Assembly: GCA_902489075.1 (NCBI GenBank)
Contig: CABTYO010000013.1
Span: 5,192-69,191, forward strand
Direction of reading: 5' to 3'
Origin: an uncultured Faecalicatena sp.
GTDB taxonomy: Bacteria; Bacillota; Clostridia; Lachnospirales; Lachnospiraceae
DNA: 64,000 nucleotides
Below, one piece after another: positions 31,844 through 39,685 of the stretch (positions within the stretch are counted from its first letter, which is position 1; every line of letters starts with the position of its first letter). Below the pieces are notes generated by a model. The model was given only the letters and a program-made list of their open reading frames with translations. It did not search any database and had not been told where the DNA came from. A program made the translations under genes and the position numbers.

Positions 31844-33067
31844 ATGAAGATAATCGAAGGCGGAGTGACCGCGGCAAAGGGATTTGAGGCTGCATCAGCG
31901 GCAGCTGGGATCAAGTATCAGGACCGGAGTGATATGGCCCTTATATATAGTAAGAAGCCATGCAAGACAGCAGGGACTTTTACGACAAATGTAGTGAAAG
32001 CAGCGCCGGTAAAATGGGACCGAAGCGTGGTAGAAAGCGGTGTGAAGTCCCAGGCAGTCATTGTGAATTCAGGAATCGCCAATGCCTGCACAGGCGAGGA
32101 AGGCTATGGATACTGCAAAGAGACAGCGGATGCGGCGGCGAAGGTTCTCGGCGTAGAGGCAGAGGGCGTACTGATCGGCTCCACCGGAGTGATCGGAATG
32201 CAGCTTCCAATCGATAAGCTGAAAGCTGGAATTGTGCAGCTTGCAGCAGGTAAAAAGGGCGGAATTGAAAGTGGAAATCTGGCGGCAAAGGCGATTATGA
32301 CGACAGATACCCGCGAAAAGGAAATCGCCGTTTCTTTTGAGATCGGCGGGAAAACAGTGACCATCGGCGGTATGGCCAAGGGGTCCGGCATGATCCATCC
32401 GAATATGTGCACGATGCTTTCTTTCATCACAACAGATGCAGCTATTTCTAAGAAAGCCCTGCAGAAAGCCCTGAGTGAAGATGTAAATGATACTTACAAT
32501 ATGATCTCTGTAGATGGAGATACCTCTACAAATGACACGGTCCTTCTGATGGCAAATGGCATGGCGAAAAATGAGAAGATCAAATACGGGACCAAAGAGT
32601 ACGAGAAGTTTGCAGAAGCACTTCATGTGGTCAATGAGACACTTGCCAAGAAAATCGCAGGAGACGGGGAAGGTGCAACCGCATTATTTGAGGCAAATGT
32701 AATCGGCGCATCCACAAAAGAACAGGCAAAAGTACTGGCAAAAGCCATTGTCTGCTCGAACCTGACAAAGGCAGCCATTGCAGGCCATGATGCCAACTGG
32801 GGAAGAATCCTGTGTGCAATGGGATATTCCGGGGCGCAGTTTGATCCGGAGAAGGTCGATCTCTTTTTCGAGAGTAAGGCTGGTAAAATCCAGATCATCG
32901 AGAATGGTACGGCAGTGAATTACAGCGAGGAAAAAGCGACTGAGATTTTATCCCAGCCGGAAGTAAAGGCAACAGCAGATATCAAAGAAGGAACAGAAAC
33001 CGCAACTGCATGGGGATGTGACCTGACCCACGGATACATTGACATCAATGCAGATTACCGCAGTTAA
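31844..33067 (+). CDS. argJ: Glutamate N-acetyltransferase / amino-acid acetyltransferase
   Basis: 407-residue ornithine acetyltransferase that recycles the acetyl group from N-acetylornithine to glutamate. It self-cleaves before a nucleophilic Thr, here Thr190 in KGSGMIHPNMCTMLSF; the residue before it is Cys instead of the common Ala. C-terminal HDANWGRILCAMGYSG is conserved. ATG 31844 is preferred over the GTG extension to 31796 because AAAGGAAG lies just upstream and the family starts at MKIIEGGVTA. The operon order C-(GNAT)-J-B-D suggests the cyclic acetyl pathway. Confidence 0.95.
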   Translation: MKIIEGGVTAAKGFEAASAAAGIKYQDRSDMALIYSKKPCKTAGTFTTNVVKAAPVKWDRSVVESGVKSQAVIVNSGIANACTGEEGYGYCKETADAAAKVLGVEAEGVLIGSTGVIGMQLPIDKLKAGIVQLAAGKKGGIESGNLAAKAIMTTDTREKEIAVSFEIGGKTVTIGGMAKGSGMIHPNMCTMLSFITTDAAISKKALQKALSEDVNDTYNMISVDGDTSTNDTVLLMANGMAKNEKIKYGTKEYEKFAEALHVVNETLAKKIAGDGEGATALFEANVIGASTKEQAKVLAKAIVCSNLTKAAIAGHDANWGRILCAMGYSGAQFDPEKVDLFFESKAGKIQIIENGTAVNYSEEKATEILSQPEVKATADIKEGTETATAWGCDLTHGYIDINADYRS

Positions 33068-33085
33068 GGAATAAGGAGGGATCTT

Positions 33086-33988
33086 ATGAACGAGAATATG
33101 CAGCAATACCTTGAAAAAGCGCAGGTTTTGATCGAAGCGCTTCCATACATCCAGAGATTCAACCGCAAGATCATTGTGGTCAAGTACGGCGGAAGCGCCA
33201 TGGTCGATGAGGAATTGAAAAAGCAGGTCATCGAGGACGTGACACTGTTAAAACTGGTAGGCTTTAAGCCGATCATTGTACATGGTGGTGGTAAGGAAAT
33301 CAGCCGCTGGGTGAGCAAAGTGGGGATGGAGCCACATTTCATCAACGGTCTTCGTGTCACAGACGCGGATACGATGGAAGTTGCAGAGATGGTGCTGGGC
33401 AAGGTGAATAAAAGCCTGGTGCAGCTCGTGGAAGAGCTGGGCGTGCGTGCCATTGGTATCAGCGGTAAGGACGGCGGCCTTTTAAAGGTTGACAAGAAGC
33501 TGTCCAATGGAGAGGATATCGGTTTTGTAGGAGAAGTAAAGGAAGTCAATGCAGAGATTCTGTATGACCTTCTGGAGAAAGATTTCCTGCCGATCGTGTG
33601 TCCGGTTGGTCTGGATGATGAATATAATACATACAATATCAATGCGGATGATGCTGCATGTGCCATCGCACGGGCTGTCAAGGCTGAAAAGCTGGCATTT
33701 TTGACGGATATCGAAGGGGTCTATAAAGATCCGGATGATCCGAAGACACTGATCTCCGAGCTGGAAGTGGATGAGGCGCAGAAGCTGATGGATGACGGCT
33801 ATATCGGAGGCGGAATGCTGCCGAAGCTGCAGAATTGTATTGATGCCATCGGAAACGGTGTTTCAAGGGTGCATATTCTGGATGGAAGGATTCCACACTG
33901 CCTATTATTGGAAATCTTTACGAACAGAGGAATTGGAACTGCAATTCTGAATGGGGAAGAAAGCAGGTATTATCATGGTGAACAGTAA
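33086..33988 (+). CDS. argB: Acetylglutamate kinase
   Basis: 300-residue amino-acid kinase that phosphorylates N-acetylglutamate. Motifs: IIVVKYGGSAM, IIVHGGGKEIS, GLRVTDADTMEVAEMVL, and INADDAACAIARAV followed by FLTDIEGVYKDP. The N-terminal helix (residues 1-20, MQQYLEKAQVLIEALPYIQ) is characteristic of the hexameric, arginine-inhibited type, suggesting feedback control. AAGGAGG precedes the ATG. The 3' end overlaps argD by 14 nt. Confidence 0.96.
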   Translation: MNENMQQYLEKAQVLIEALPYIQRFNRKIIVVKYGGSAMVDEELKKQVIEDVTLLKLVGFKPIIVHGGGKEISRWVSKVGMEPHFINGLRVTDADTMEVAEMVLGKVNKSLVQLVEELGVRAIGISGKDGGLLKVDKKLSNGEDIGFVGEVKEVNAEILYDLLEKDFLPIVCPVGLDDEYNTYNINADDAACAIARAVKAEKLAFLTDIEGVYKDPDDPKTLISELEVDEAQKLMDDGYIGGGMLPKLQNCIDAIGNGVSRVHILDGRIPHCLLLEIFTNRGIGTAILNGEESRYYHGEQ

Positions 33989-35159
33989 GATTCAGGCGGC
34001 AGAGGAGAATCTGCTGCACGTATATAACCGTTTCCCGATCGCCCTGGAGCGCGGCGACGGGATGTATGTCTATGATACAGAAGGAAAGGAATATCTGGAC
34101 TTTGCCGCAGGGTTTGCGGTGACGGGACTGGGATATAATAATCAGGAACTAAACAGTGCCTTAAAAGAGCAGATCGACAAGATCTATCACATCTCCAATC
34201 TCTATTATCATGAGAACTGTGGAGAGGCAGCAAGGGAGCTGAACCGGATCTGCGGAATGGACCGTGTGTTCTTTACAAACAGTGGAAGCGAGGCCAACGA
34301 GGGGGCGCTCAAAGCAGCCAGAAGATATGCCTATACGAAACAGACCGGGCGTTATGAGTTTATTGCCATGGAGAATTCTTTTCACGGCAGAAGCTTCGGC
34401 GCGGTGTCAGTGACCGGGCATGACGCATATAGAGAGCCTTTTGAACCGGTCGTTCCGGGAGTGCATTTTGCCACATTCAATGATCTGGACAGCGTGAAAG
34501 CACTGGTAAATGATAAGACCTGCGCGATCATTCTGGAGCCGCTGCAGGGTGAGGGAGGCATCAACCTGGCGACACAGGAATTCATGGAAGGCATCCGCAG
34601 ACTCTGTGATGAAAATGGAATCCTGATGATCTGTGATGAAGTCCAGTGTGGAATGGGACGTACCGGAAATTATTTTGCATATCAGGGATTCGGTGTCAAA
34701 CCGGATATCATTACGATGGCAAAGGCAATCGGAAACGGCATTCCGGTGGGCGCATTTGCAATGACAGAGGAAGTCGCCGCTTATTCTCTGAAAGCAGGAG
34801 ACCACGGTGCAACTTACGGGGGGAATCCTCTGGCATGTACTGCTGTCAAAAAAGTCATCGAGATTTTTGAGCGCGATCACATCGTCGACCACGTCAACCA
34901 GGTGGCGCCATATCTGGAAAAACGTCTGGATGAACTCGTGGAAGAGTTGGACTGCGTCGTGAGAAGAAAAGGAAAAGGTCTGATGCAGGGCCTGGAATTC
35001 AATATCCCGGTGGCACAGATCAATCAGAAAACAATTGAAGAAGGACTTCTGGTCATCCAGGCACAGGGGAATGTGATCCGCTTCCTGCCGCCGCTGATCA
35101 TGGAAGAAAAGCATGTGGATGAGATGGTCGTGCGCCTGAAACGCGCTCTGGCAAAATAA
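33975..35159 (+). CDS. argD: Acetylornithine aminotransferase
   Basis: 394-residue class III PLP aminotransferase. Motifs: FFTNSGSEANEGALKAARRY, FHGRSFGAVSVTGH, CDEVQCGMGRTG, and the PLP-lysine segment ITMAKAIGNGIPVGAF. Converts N-acetylglutamate semialdehyde to N-acetylornithine. Start ATG 33975 lies inside the argB end with only a weak GCAGG site, so translational coupling is likely; an in-frame ATG at 33951 is an alternative. A 13-bp inverted repeat follows the stop. Confidence 0.95.
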   Translation: MVNSKIQAAEENLLHVYNRFPIALERGDGMYVYDTEGKEYLDFAAGFAVTGLGYNNQELNSALKEQIDKIYHISNLYYHENCGEAARELNRICGMDRVFFTNSGSEANEGALKAARRYAYTKQTGRYEFIAMENSFHGRSFGAVSVTGHDAYREPFEPVVPGVHFATFNDLDSVKALVNDKTCAIILEPLQGEGGINLATQEFMEGIRRLCDENGILMICDEVQCGMGRTGNYFAYQGFGVKPDIITMAKAIGNGIPVGAFAMTEEVAAYSLKAGDHGATYGGNPLACTAVKKVIEIFERDHIVDHVNQVAPYLEKRLDELVEELDCVVRRKGKGLMQGLEFNIPVAQINQKTIEEGLLVIQAQGNVIRFLPPLIMEEKHVDEMVVRLKRALAK

Positions 35160-35169
35160 AAATACTTAT

Positions 35170-35248
35170 AAAAACCAATCATTGGGACATACTATCAAGA
35201 AGCAGAAAGAACGAAAACTGCAGGAGGTATGAAATATGATTGGTTTTT
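35170..35248 (+). promoter_or_regulatory. Inverted repeat linking argD 3' end to the ydcZ-like start codon
   Basis: AAAAACCAATCAT (35170-35182) is exactly complementary to ATGATTGGTTTTT (35236-35248). The right arm is the start codon and first codons of the next gene and ends in a T-run. The 53-nt loop contains that gene's AGGAGG site. The stem could terminate arg transcription or mask the start codon. Confidence 0.6.
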
Positions 35249-35667
35249 TTATTGCACTGCTCTCAGGAGCGCTGATGAGTGTACAGGGAGTATTTAATAC
35301 ACAGGTAACAAAGACGACCGGAATGTGGGTCAGCAATGCGTGGGTGCAGCTGTCTGCGTTCGTAGTCTGTGCTGTCGCATGGCTGGTGACCGGGCGGGAC
35401 AGTATCGCTGCCATCGGCAAGGTGGAGCCGAAATATATGCTTTTGGGCGGAGTGATCGGTGCCGGCATTACCTGGACCGTGATTAAAAGCATGTCTGCCC
35501 TGGGACCTGCAAAAGCGGCGCTTCTGATCGTTATCGCGCAGCTGATCGTGGCTTATGTAATCGAACTGCTGGGTATGTTTGGTGTGGATAAGTCGCCGCT
35601 TGACTGGAGAAAAATCGGAGGCCTGGCGCTGGCTCTGATCGGGATCGCAATTTTTCAGTGGGAATAA
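35236..35667 (+). CDS. YdcZ-type (DUF606) DMT-superfamily membrane protein
   Basis: 143-residue protein with four to five predicted transmembrane helices (FFIALLSGALMSVQGVF, VQLSAFVVCAVAWLV, MLLGGVIGAGITWTVI, ALLIVIAQLIVAYVI, ALALIGIAIFQW). It fits the YdcZ/DUF606 family, half-size relatives of the drug/metabolite transporters, often encoded in pairs. No partner gene is adjacent, so a homodimer or unlinked partner is required. AGGAGG precedes the ATG. Substrate unknown; placement after argD hints at amino-acid efflux, but that is weak. Confidence 0.82.
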   Translation: MIGFFIALLSGALMSVQGVFNTQVTKTTGMWVSNAWVQLSAFVVCAVAWLVTGRDSIAAIGKVEPKYMLLGGVIGAGITWTVIKSMSALGPAKAALLIVIAQLIVAYVIELLGMFGVDKSPLDWRKIGGLALALIGIAIFQWE

Positions 35668-35785
35668 AGCTCTTTTCGTCAATCAGCCTGCACAGATTCC
35701 CGTGTGGTTACGAAATATACGTGAATTGCTTGAAAGATGAACTATAATGTGTAATAATCGCGTAACAAATTTGTAAAATTATGTA

Positions 35786-35814
35786 TTGTAATTTAACCGG
35801 GAATTCGTTACAAT
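35786..35814 (+). promoter_or_regulatory. Candidate comEA promoter
   Basis: TTGTAA (35786-35791) and TACAAT (35809-35814) are separated by 17 bp, about 68 bp upstream of the comEA start. Confidence 0.5.
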
Positions 35815-35881
35815 ATTAATGTCCGGCAAGAGGGGATTTCTGACCGTCTGGTTGAAAGACTGGTGAAAACGGGAGGAAATT

Positions 35882-36586
35882 ATGAAGGACAGAAGAATCA
35901 GAAGAATCAGAAGAATCTGTAACATGTTGTGTATCCTGCTGATCACAGGTTTCATGGTCGCAGGATGTGCGAAAGCGGATACAGAGGATTTGAACGAGTT
36001 GGAGTTAGGGGCAGGCAGTACAGAACAGGCAGAGACAGATGGGCAGACATCCAGGCCAGGAGAAGCATCCGGGAAAGAAGAGGCTGATCAGGAAGAACCG
36101 GCCGAAAAAGGTGCCGGGAAGAAGGCCGCAGATGTCAGTACGGTCTTTGTCCATGTATGTGGTGCTGTGAAGGCTCCGGGAGTATATGAATTATCCGGTG
36201 AAGCAAGGGTGTATGAGGCGATTGCTCTGGCAGGCGGTATGAAGGATGAAGCTGCGGCGGAGGCTTTGAACCAGGCCGAGAGGATTACGGATGGGGAGCG
36301 CATTTATATACCGACTAAGGAAGAACTGGAAAAAGGGATTGTAGACGGCGCGAAGCCGAATGTAACAGGTACGGACGTAAAAGACGAGGGTAAGATAAAT
36401 ATTAATACGGCAGATAAAGAAGAGCTTAAGACTCTGCCCGGTATCGGCGATGCGAAGGCAGACAGCATCATTTCCTACCGGGAAGCGAACGGACCCTTTG
36501 GTGCCATCGAAGACCTGATGAATGTAGAGGGCATCAAAGAGGGCGTTTTCCATAAGATAGAAGACAAAATTACAGCGACATCATAA
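35882..36586 (+). CDS. comEA: ComEA-family DNA-binding protein, lipoprotein form
   Basis: 234-residue extracytoplasmic DNA receptor of the competence system. The N-terminus carries a threefold RRI repeat from a 9-bp DNA repeat (35891-35917), then a signal peptide ending in a lipobox (MVAGC), so it appears to be lipid-anchored instead of having a simple membrane helix. An acidic low-complexity linker (about residues 30-75) is followed by an SLBB/beta-grasp domain (VFVHVCGAVKAPGVYELSGE) and a helix-hairpin-helix domain (ININTADKEELKTLPGIG, then YREANGPFGAIEDLM). It would bind dsDNA and pass it to ComEC, which is 3 kb downstream. Confidence 0.92.
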   Translation: MKDRRIRRIRRICNMLCILLITGFMVAGCAKADTEDLNELELGAGSTEQAETDGQTSRPGEASGKEEADQEEPAEKGAGKKAADVSTVFVHVCGAVKAPGVYELSGEARVYEAIALAGGMKDEAAAEALNQAERITDGERIYIPTKEELEKGIVDGAKPNVTGTDVKDEGKININTADKEELKTLPGIGDAKADSIISYREANGPFGAIEDLMNVEGIKEGVFHKIEDKITATS

Positions 36587-36611
36587 AGTAAAAGTTAAGG
36601 GAAAGAGGAGT

Positions 36612-37301
36612 ATGGGCAAGAAGAAAATCTTAGTAGTAGATGACGAAAAATTAATAGTAAAGGGGATTCGTTTCAGCCTTGAGCAGGACGGTATGGAAGT
36701 AGACTGTGCCTATGATGGTGAGGAAGCTCTGGAGTACGCGAAGAACTGTGAGTATGATCTGGTCCTTCTTGACGTGATGCTTCCGAAGCTGGACGGATTT
36801 CAGGTCTGCCAGCAGATCCGGGAATTTTCTGATATGCCGATCGTAATGCTGACAGCCAAGAGCGAGGATATGGATAAGATCCTGGGGCTTGAGTACGGCG
36901 CAGATGACTATATTACGAAGCCGTTCAATATTCTGGAAGTAAAGGCACGTATCAAGGCGATCATGCGCAGGACTGCGAAGCGGGAGGAGCCGGCCGGCAG
37001 TACCGTTATCGTGAAAGGGAACATGCGGATCGACTGCGAGAGCCGCAGAGTATTTATCGGAGAGCGGGAGATCAACCTGACAGCCAAGGAATTTGACGTG
37101 CTTGAGCTTCTCGCCATGAATCCGAACAAAGTATACAGCAGAGAGAATCTGCTGAATCTCATCTGGGGGTACGATTATCCAGGAGATGCTAGAACAGTAG
37201 ATGTGCATATCAGACGTCTGCGGGAGAAGATTGAGATCAATCCAAGCGAACCAAAATATGTACATACGAAGTGGGGAGTTGGTTATTATTTCCAGGGATA
37301 A
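36612..37301 (+). CDS. OmpR-family response regulator
   Basis: 229-residue response regulator. It has a receiver domain with phospho-acceptor Asp54 (VLLDVMLPKLDGF), acidic pocket VVDDEK and switch Lys in DDYITKPFN, followed by a winged-helix output domain ending VHIRRLREKIE...KWGVGYYF. It resembles WalR/YycF and SrrA types. It forms an operon with the overlapping histidine kinase and the GerMN lipoprotein. The target genes are not indicated by the sequence. Confidence 0.95.
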   Translation: MGKKKILVVDDEKLIVKGIRFSLEQDGMEVDCAYDGEEALEYAKNCEYDLVLLDVMLPKLDGFQVCQQIREFSDMPIVMLTAKSEDMDKILGLEYGADDYITKPFNILEVKARIKAIMRRTAKREEPAGSTVIVKGNMRIDCESRRVFIGEREINLTAKEFDVLELLAMNPNKVYSRENLLNLIWGYDYPGDARTVDVHIRRLREKIEINPSEPKYVHTKWGVGYYFQG

Positions 37302-38730
37302 TTTTCATTTCAGATTAAACAGTAAATTCTTAAAAAGTCTGCGGTTCTGTATTATCGTGCTGCTGCTCGCGGTATCTGTTTTGCCGTGTTTTGCCGCGTA
37401 CAACGGAATTATCAAGGCCTATGAGTCGAGGGCAGTATCACTTCGGACCGCAGAGATACAGAATCAGTGTACCATTCTCAGTAATCAGCTGAACAGCTAT
37501 AACTATCTGTCGGATATGTCTTCCGAAGTCATCAATGCATGTTTAACTCAGTTAACGAATGTATATAACGGGCGGGTGATGATCATTGACAAAGACCTGC
37601 AGGTCGTAAAAGACACCTATTCGCTGGATGAGGGCAAGACCATAGTATCCGAGGATGTTGTACGCTGTATGCAGGGCAAAAGCACCAATTATTATGATAG
37701 GAAGAACCGGTACATAGCCGTGACCTCACCGATCATGGAGGGGGATACCGGAAAGATAGCGGGTGTCATGCTTGCCAGTGTCTCCACGGATTCCATAGCA
37801 GACAGTATCGGGATCCTCAGGACAAAAGGCAGCACCATCATCGGCGTTGTCATTCTTCTGATGATCGGGATCAGCCTGTTTATTGCGGACCGTATCGTCC
37901 GGCCGATCTGCAGGATCACGGATTCCATCGCAGATGTATCGGAAGGGTATGACGATGAAGTGCTGCATGTCAACACATTTACGGAGACAAGGCAGCTCTC
38001 GGAGGCATTTAACAGGATGCTGGGGCGGCTCAAGCAGCTGGATCAGTCCAGGGAAGAGTTCGTCTCTAATGTCTCACATGAGTTAAAGACTCCGCTGACC
38101 TCTATGAAGGTACTGGCGGACTCCCTGCTGGCACAGGATAATGTGCCGATCGAGCTGTATCAGGAATTCATGGGCGACATTGCAAAAGAGATTGACCGGG
38201 AAAATGATATCATAACGGATCTTTTGTCTCTTGTGAAGATGGACAAGACGGCCCAGGATCTGAATATCAAGAATATTAACATCAATGAACTGCTGGAGCT
38301 GATCCTAAAACGTTTGAAGCCGATCGCAGAGAAGAAGAATGTGGAGGTCGTCCTGGAAAGCTTCAGGCCGGTCACTGCGGAGATCGATGAGGTGAAGCTG
38401 ACACTTGCATTTTCCAATCTGGTGGAAAATGCCATCAAGTATAATCACGAGGATGGCTGGGTCCATGTCTCACTGAATGCAGACCATAAATACTTCTATG
38501 TGAAGGTGGCGGATTCCGGTATCGGAATCCCGGAAGAAGATCAGGCAAGCATCTTTGACCGTTTTTACCGGGTGGACAAGTCCCACTCACGTGAGATGGG
38601 CGGAACAGGTCTGGGACTGGCGATTGCCAGAAATGCGGTGATCATACACAGAGGTTCCATCAAAGTGTACAGCAGTGAGGGAGAAGGCACCACGTTCACG
38701 GTCAGAATTCCTCTGACTTATGTAGCTTAA
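37258..38730 (+). CDS. Membrane sensor histidine kinase
   Basis: About 490-residue kinase with two membrane helices (about residues 28-50 from this start, and VVILLMIGISLFIADRIV) flanking a Cache-like extracytoplasmic sensor of about 150 residues. HAMP linker, H-box FVSNVSHELKTPLTSMK, N-box LVENAIKYN, and G boxes VADSGIGIPEED and GGTGLGLAIA. It phosphorylates the preceding response regulator. The start is uncertain: ATG 37258 is the first in-frame ATG and overlaps the regulator gene by 44 nt; a non-ATG start near 37285, after GGGGAG at 37272, is possible. Confidence 0.9.
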   Translation: MYIRSGELVIISRDNFHFRLNSKFLKSLRFCIIVLLLAVSVLPCFAAYNGIIKAYESRAVSLRTAEIQNQCTILSNQLNSYNYLSDMSSEVINACLTQLTNVYNGRVMIIDKDLQVVKDTYSLDEGKTIVSEDVVRCMQGKSTNYYDRKNRYIAVTSPIMEGDTGKIAGVMLASVSTDSIADSIGILRTKGSTIIGVVILLMIGISLFIADRIVRPICRITDSIADVSEGYDDEVLHVNTFTETRQLSEAFNRMLGRLKQLDQSREEFVSNVSHELKTPLTSMKVLADSLLAQDNVPIELYQEFMGDIAKEIDRENDIITDLLSLVKMDKTAQDLNIKNININELLELILKRLKPIAEKKNVEVVLESFRPVTAEIDEVKLTLAFSNLVENAIKYNHEDGWVHVSLNADHKYFYVKVADSGIGIPEEDQASIFDRFYRVDKSHSREMGGTGLGLAIARNAVIIHRGSIKVYSSEGEGTTFTVRIPLTYVA

Positions 38731-38746
38731 AAGGGGGGACAAAAAG

Positions 38747-39685
38747 ATGAGGAAAAGAAAAGGCACCGCGGCCGCGGTAATTTGTCTGTTTGTAATCTCT
38801 TTATTTTTAAGCGCCTGTTCTAAACGGACGGATGTAAAAAGGGGCGATCCCTATATCTACTGTCTGAATTCAGACCGGACGGGCCTTGTCAAGGTGTCCT
38901 ATGATTTTGAAGAAAAGGACCCGGAAAAGGCAGCTGCCGCCATGTTAAAGGAACTGAAGAAGCCGGCAGAGGAGATCGAATATACACCGCCGATTCCAAA
39001 GGATGTGGAGATACAGGAAAGTAATCTGGAGGGAGCGGTACTCTATCTGGATTTTAACGATGCATATGGAGAACTGCCTGTGCTGGAAGAGAAGCTGGTA
39101 AGGGCCGCAATTGTACAGTCGCTTGTGCGTATTGATGGGATCAGCGCTGTGTGGATTACGGTGAATGGCGAGGATCTGCGCGAAAAGGATGGGGCGCTGG
39201 TTGGATTTCTGAATGAGGATGATTTTGTACAGAATACGGATTCAGCTCTGAATACCTACCAGGCCACGACTCTGGTACTTTATTTTGCCAATGAGGCGGG
39301 CGATAAGCTGGTTGAGCAGAAACAGAAGGTCTGGTACAGCAGCAATATATCCAAAGAAAAACTGATCGTAGAGAAGCTGATGAAGGGACCGAAAAAGGAT
39401 GATGTAAAGCCGACGCAGAATCCCAAGGTCAGCGTGCTGGGCGTCACCAGCAAGGATGGAATCTGCTATGTGAACTTTGACAGCGAATTTCTGTCAGGCG
39501 GCGTGGATGTGAAGCCGGAGATTACGATCTACTCTCTGGTCAATTCACTTGTCGAGGGAACAACAGCAAGCAAGGTACAGATTACAATTAATGGAGAAAC
39601 AAATGTTACTTATATGGAAACAGTAGATTTGACAAAACCGCTCCAGCGTGACATGGAGTGGGTGGAGAAAACGGAGGAAGAATGA
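38747..39685 (+). CDS. GerMN-domain lipoprotein
   Basis: 312-residue lipoprotein with a signal peptide ending in the lipobox LSAC. It contains two GerMN (sporulation/germination) domains: about residues 40-150 (AAAAMLKELKKPAEEIEYTP, then VLYLDFNDAYGEL), and about 175-300 (TTLVLYFANEAGDKLV, then CYVNFDSEFLSGG). GerMN domains occur in GerM and LpqB-like proteins. It follows the two-component genes by 16 bp, a layout reminiscent of the actinobacterial MtrAB-LpqB operon, so it may modulate the kinase. Sporulation proper is not shown. Confidence 0.85.
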   Translation: MRKRKGTAAAVICLFVISLFLSACSKRTDVKRGDPYIYCLNSDRTGLVKVSYDFEEKDPEKAAAAMLKELKKPAEEIEYTPPIPKDVEIQESNLEGAVLYLDFNDAYGELPVLEEKLVRAAIVQSLVRIDGISAVWITVNGEDLREKDGALVGFLNEDDFVQNTDSALNTYQATTLVLYFANEAGDKLVEQKQKVWYSSNISKEKLIVEKLMKGPKKDDVKPTQNPKVSVLGVTSKDGICYVNFDSEFLSGGVDVKPEITIYSLVNSLVEGTTASKVQITINGETNVTYMETVDLTKPLQRDMEWVEKTEEE

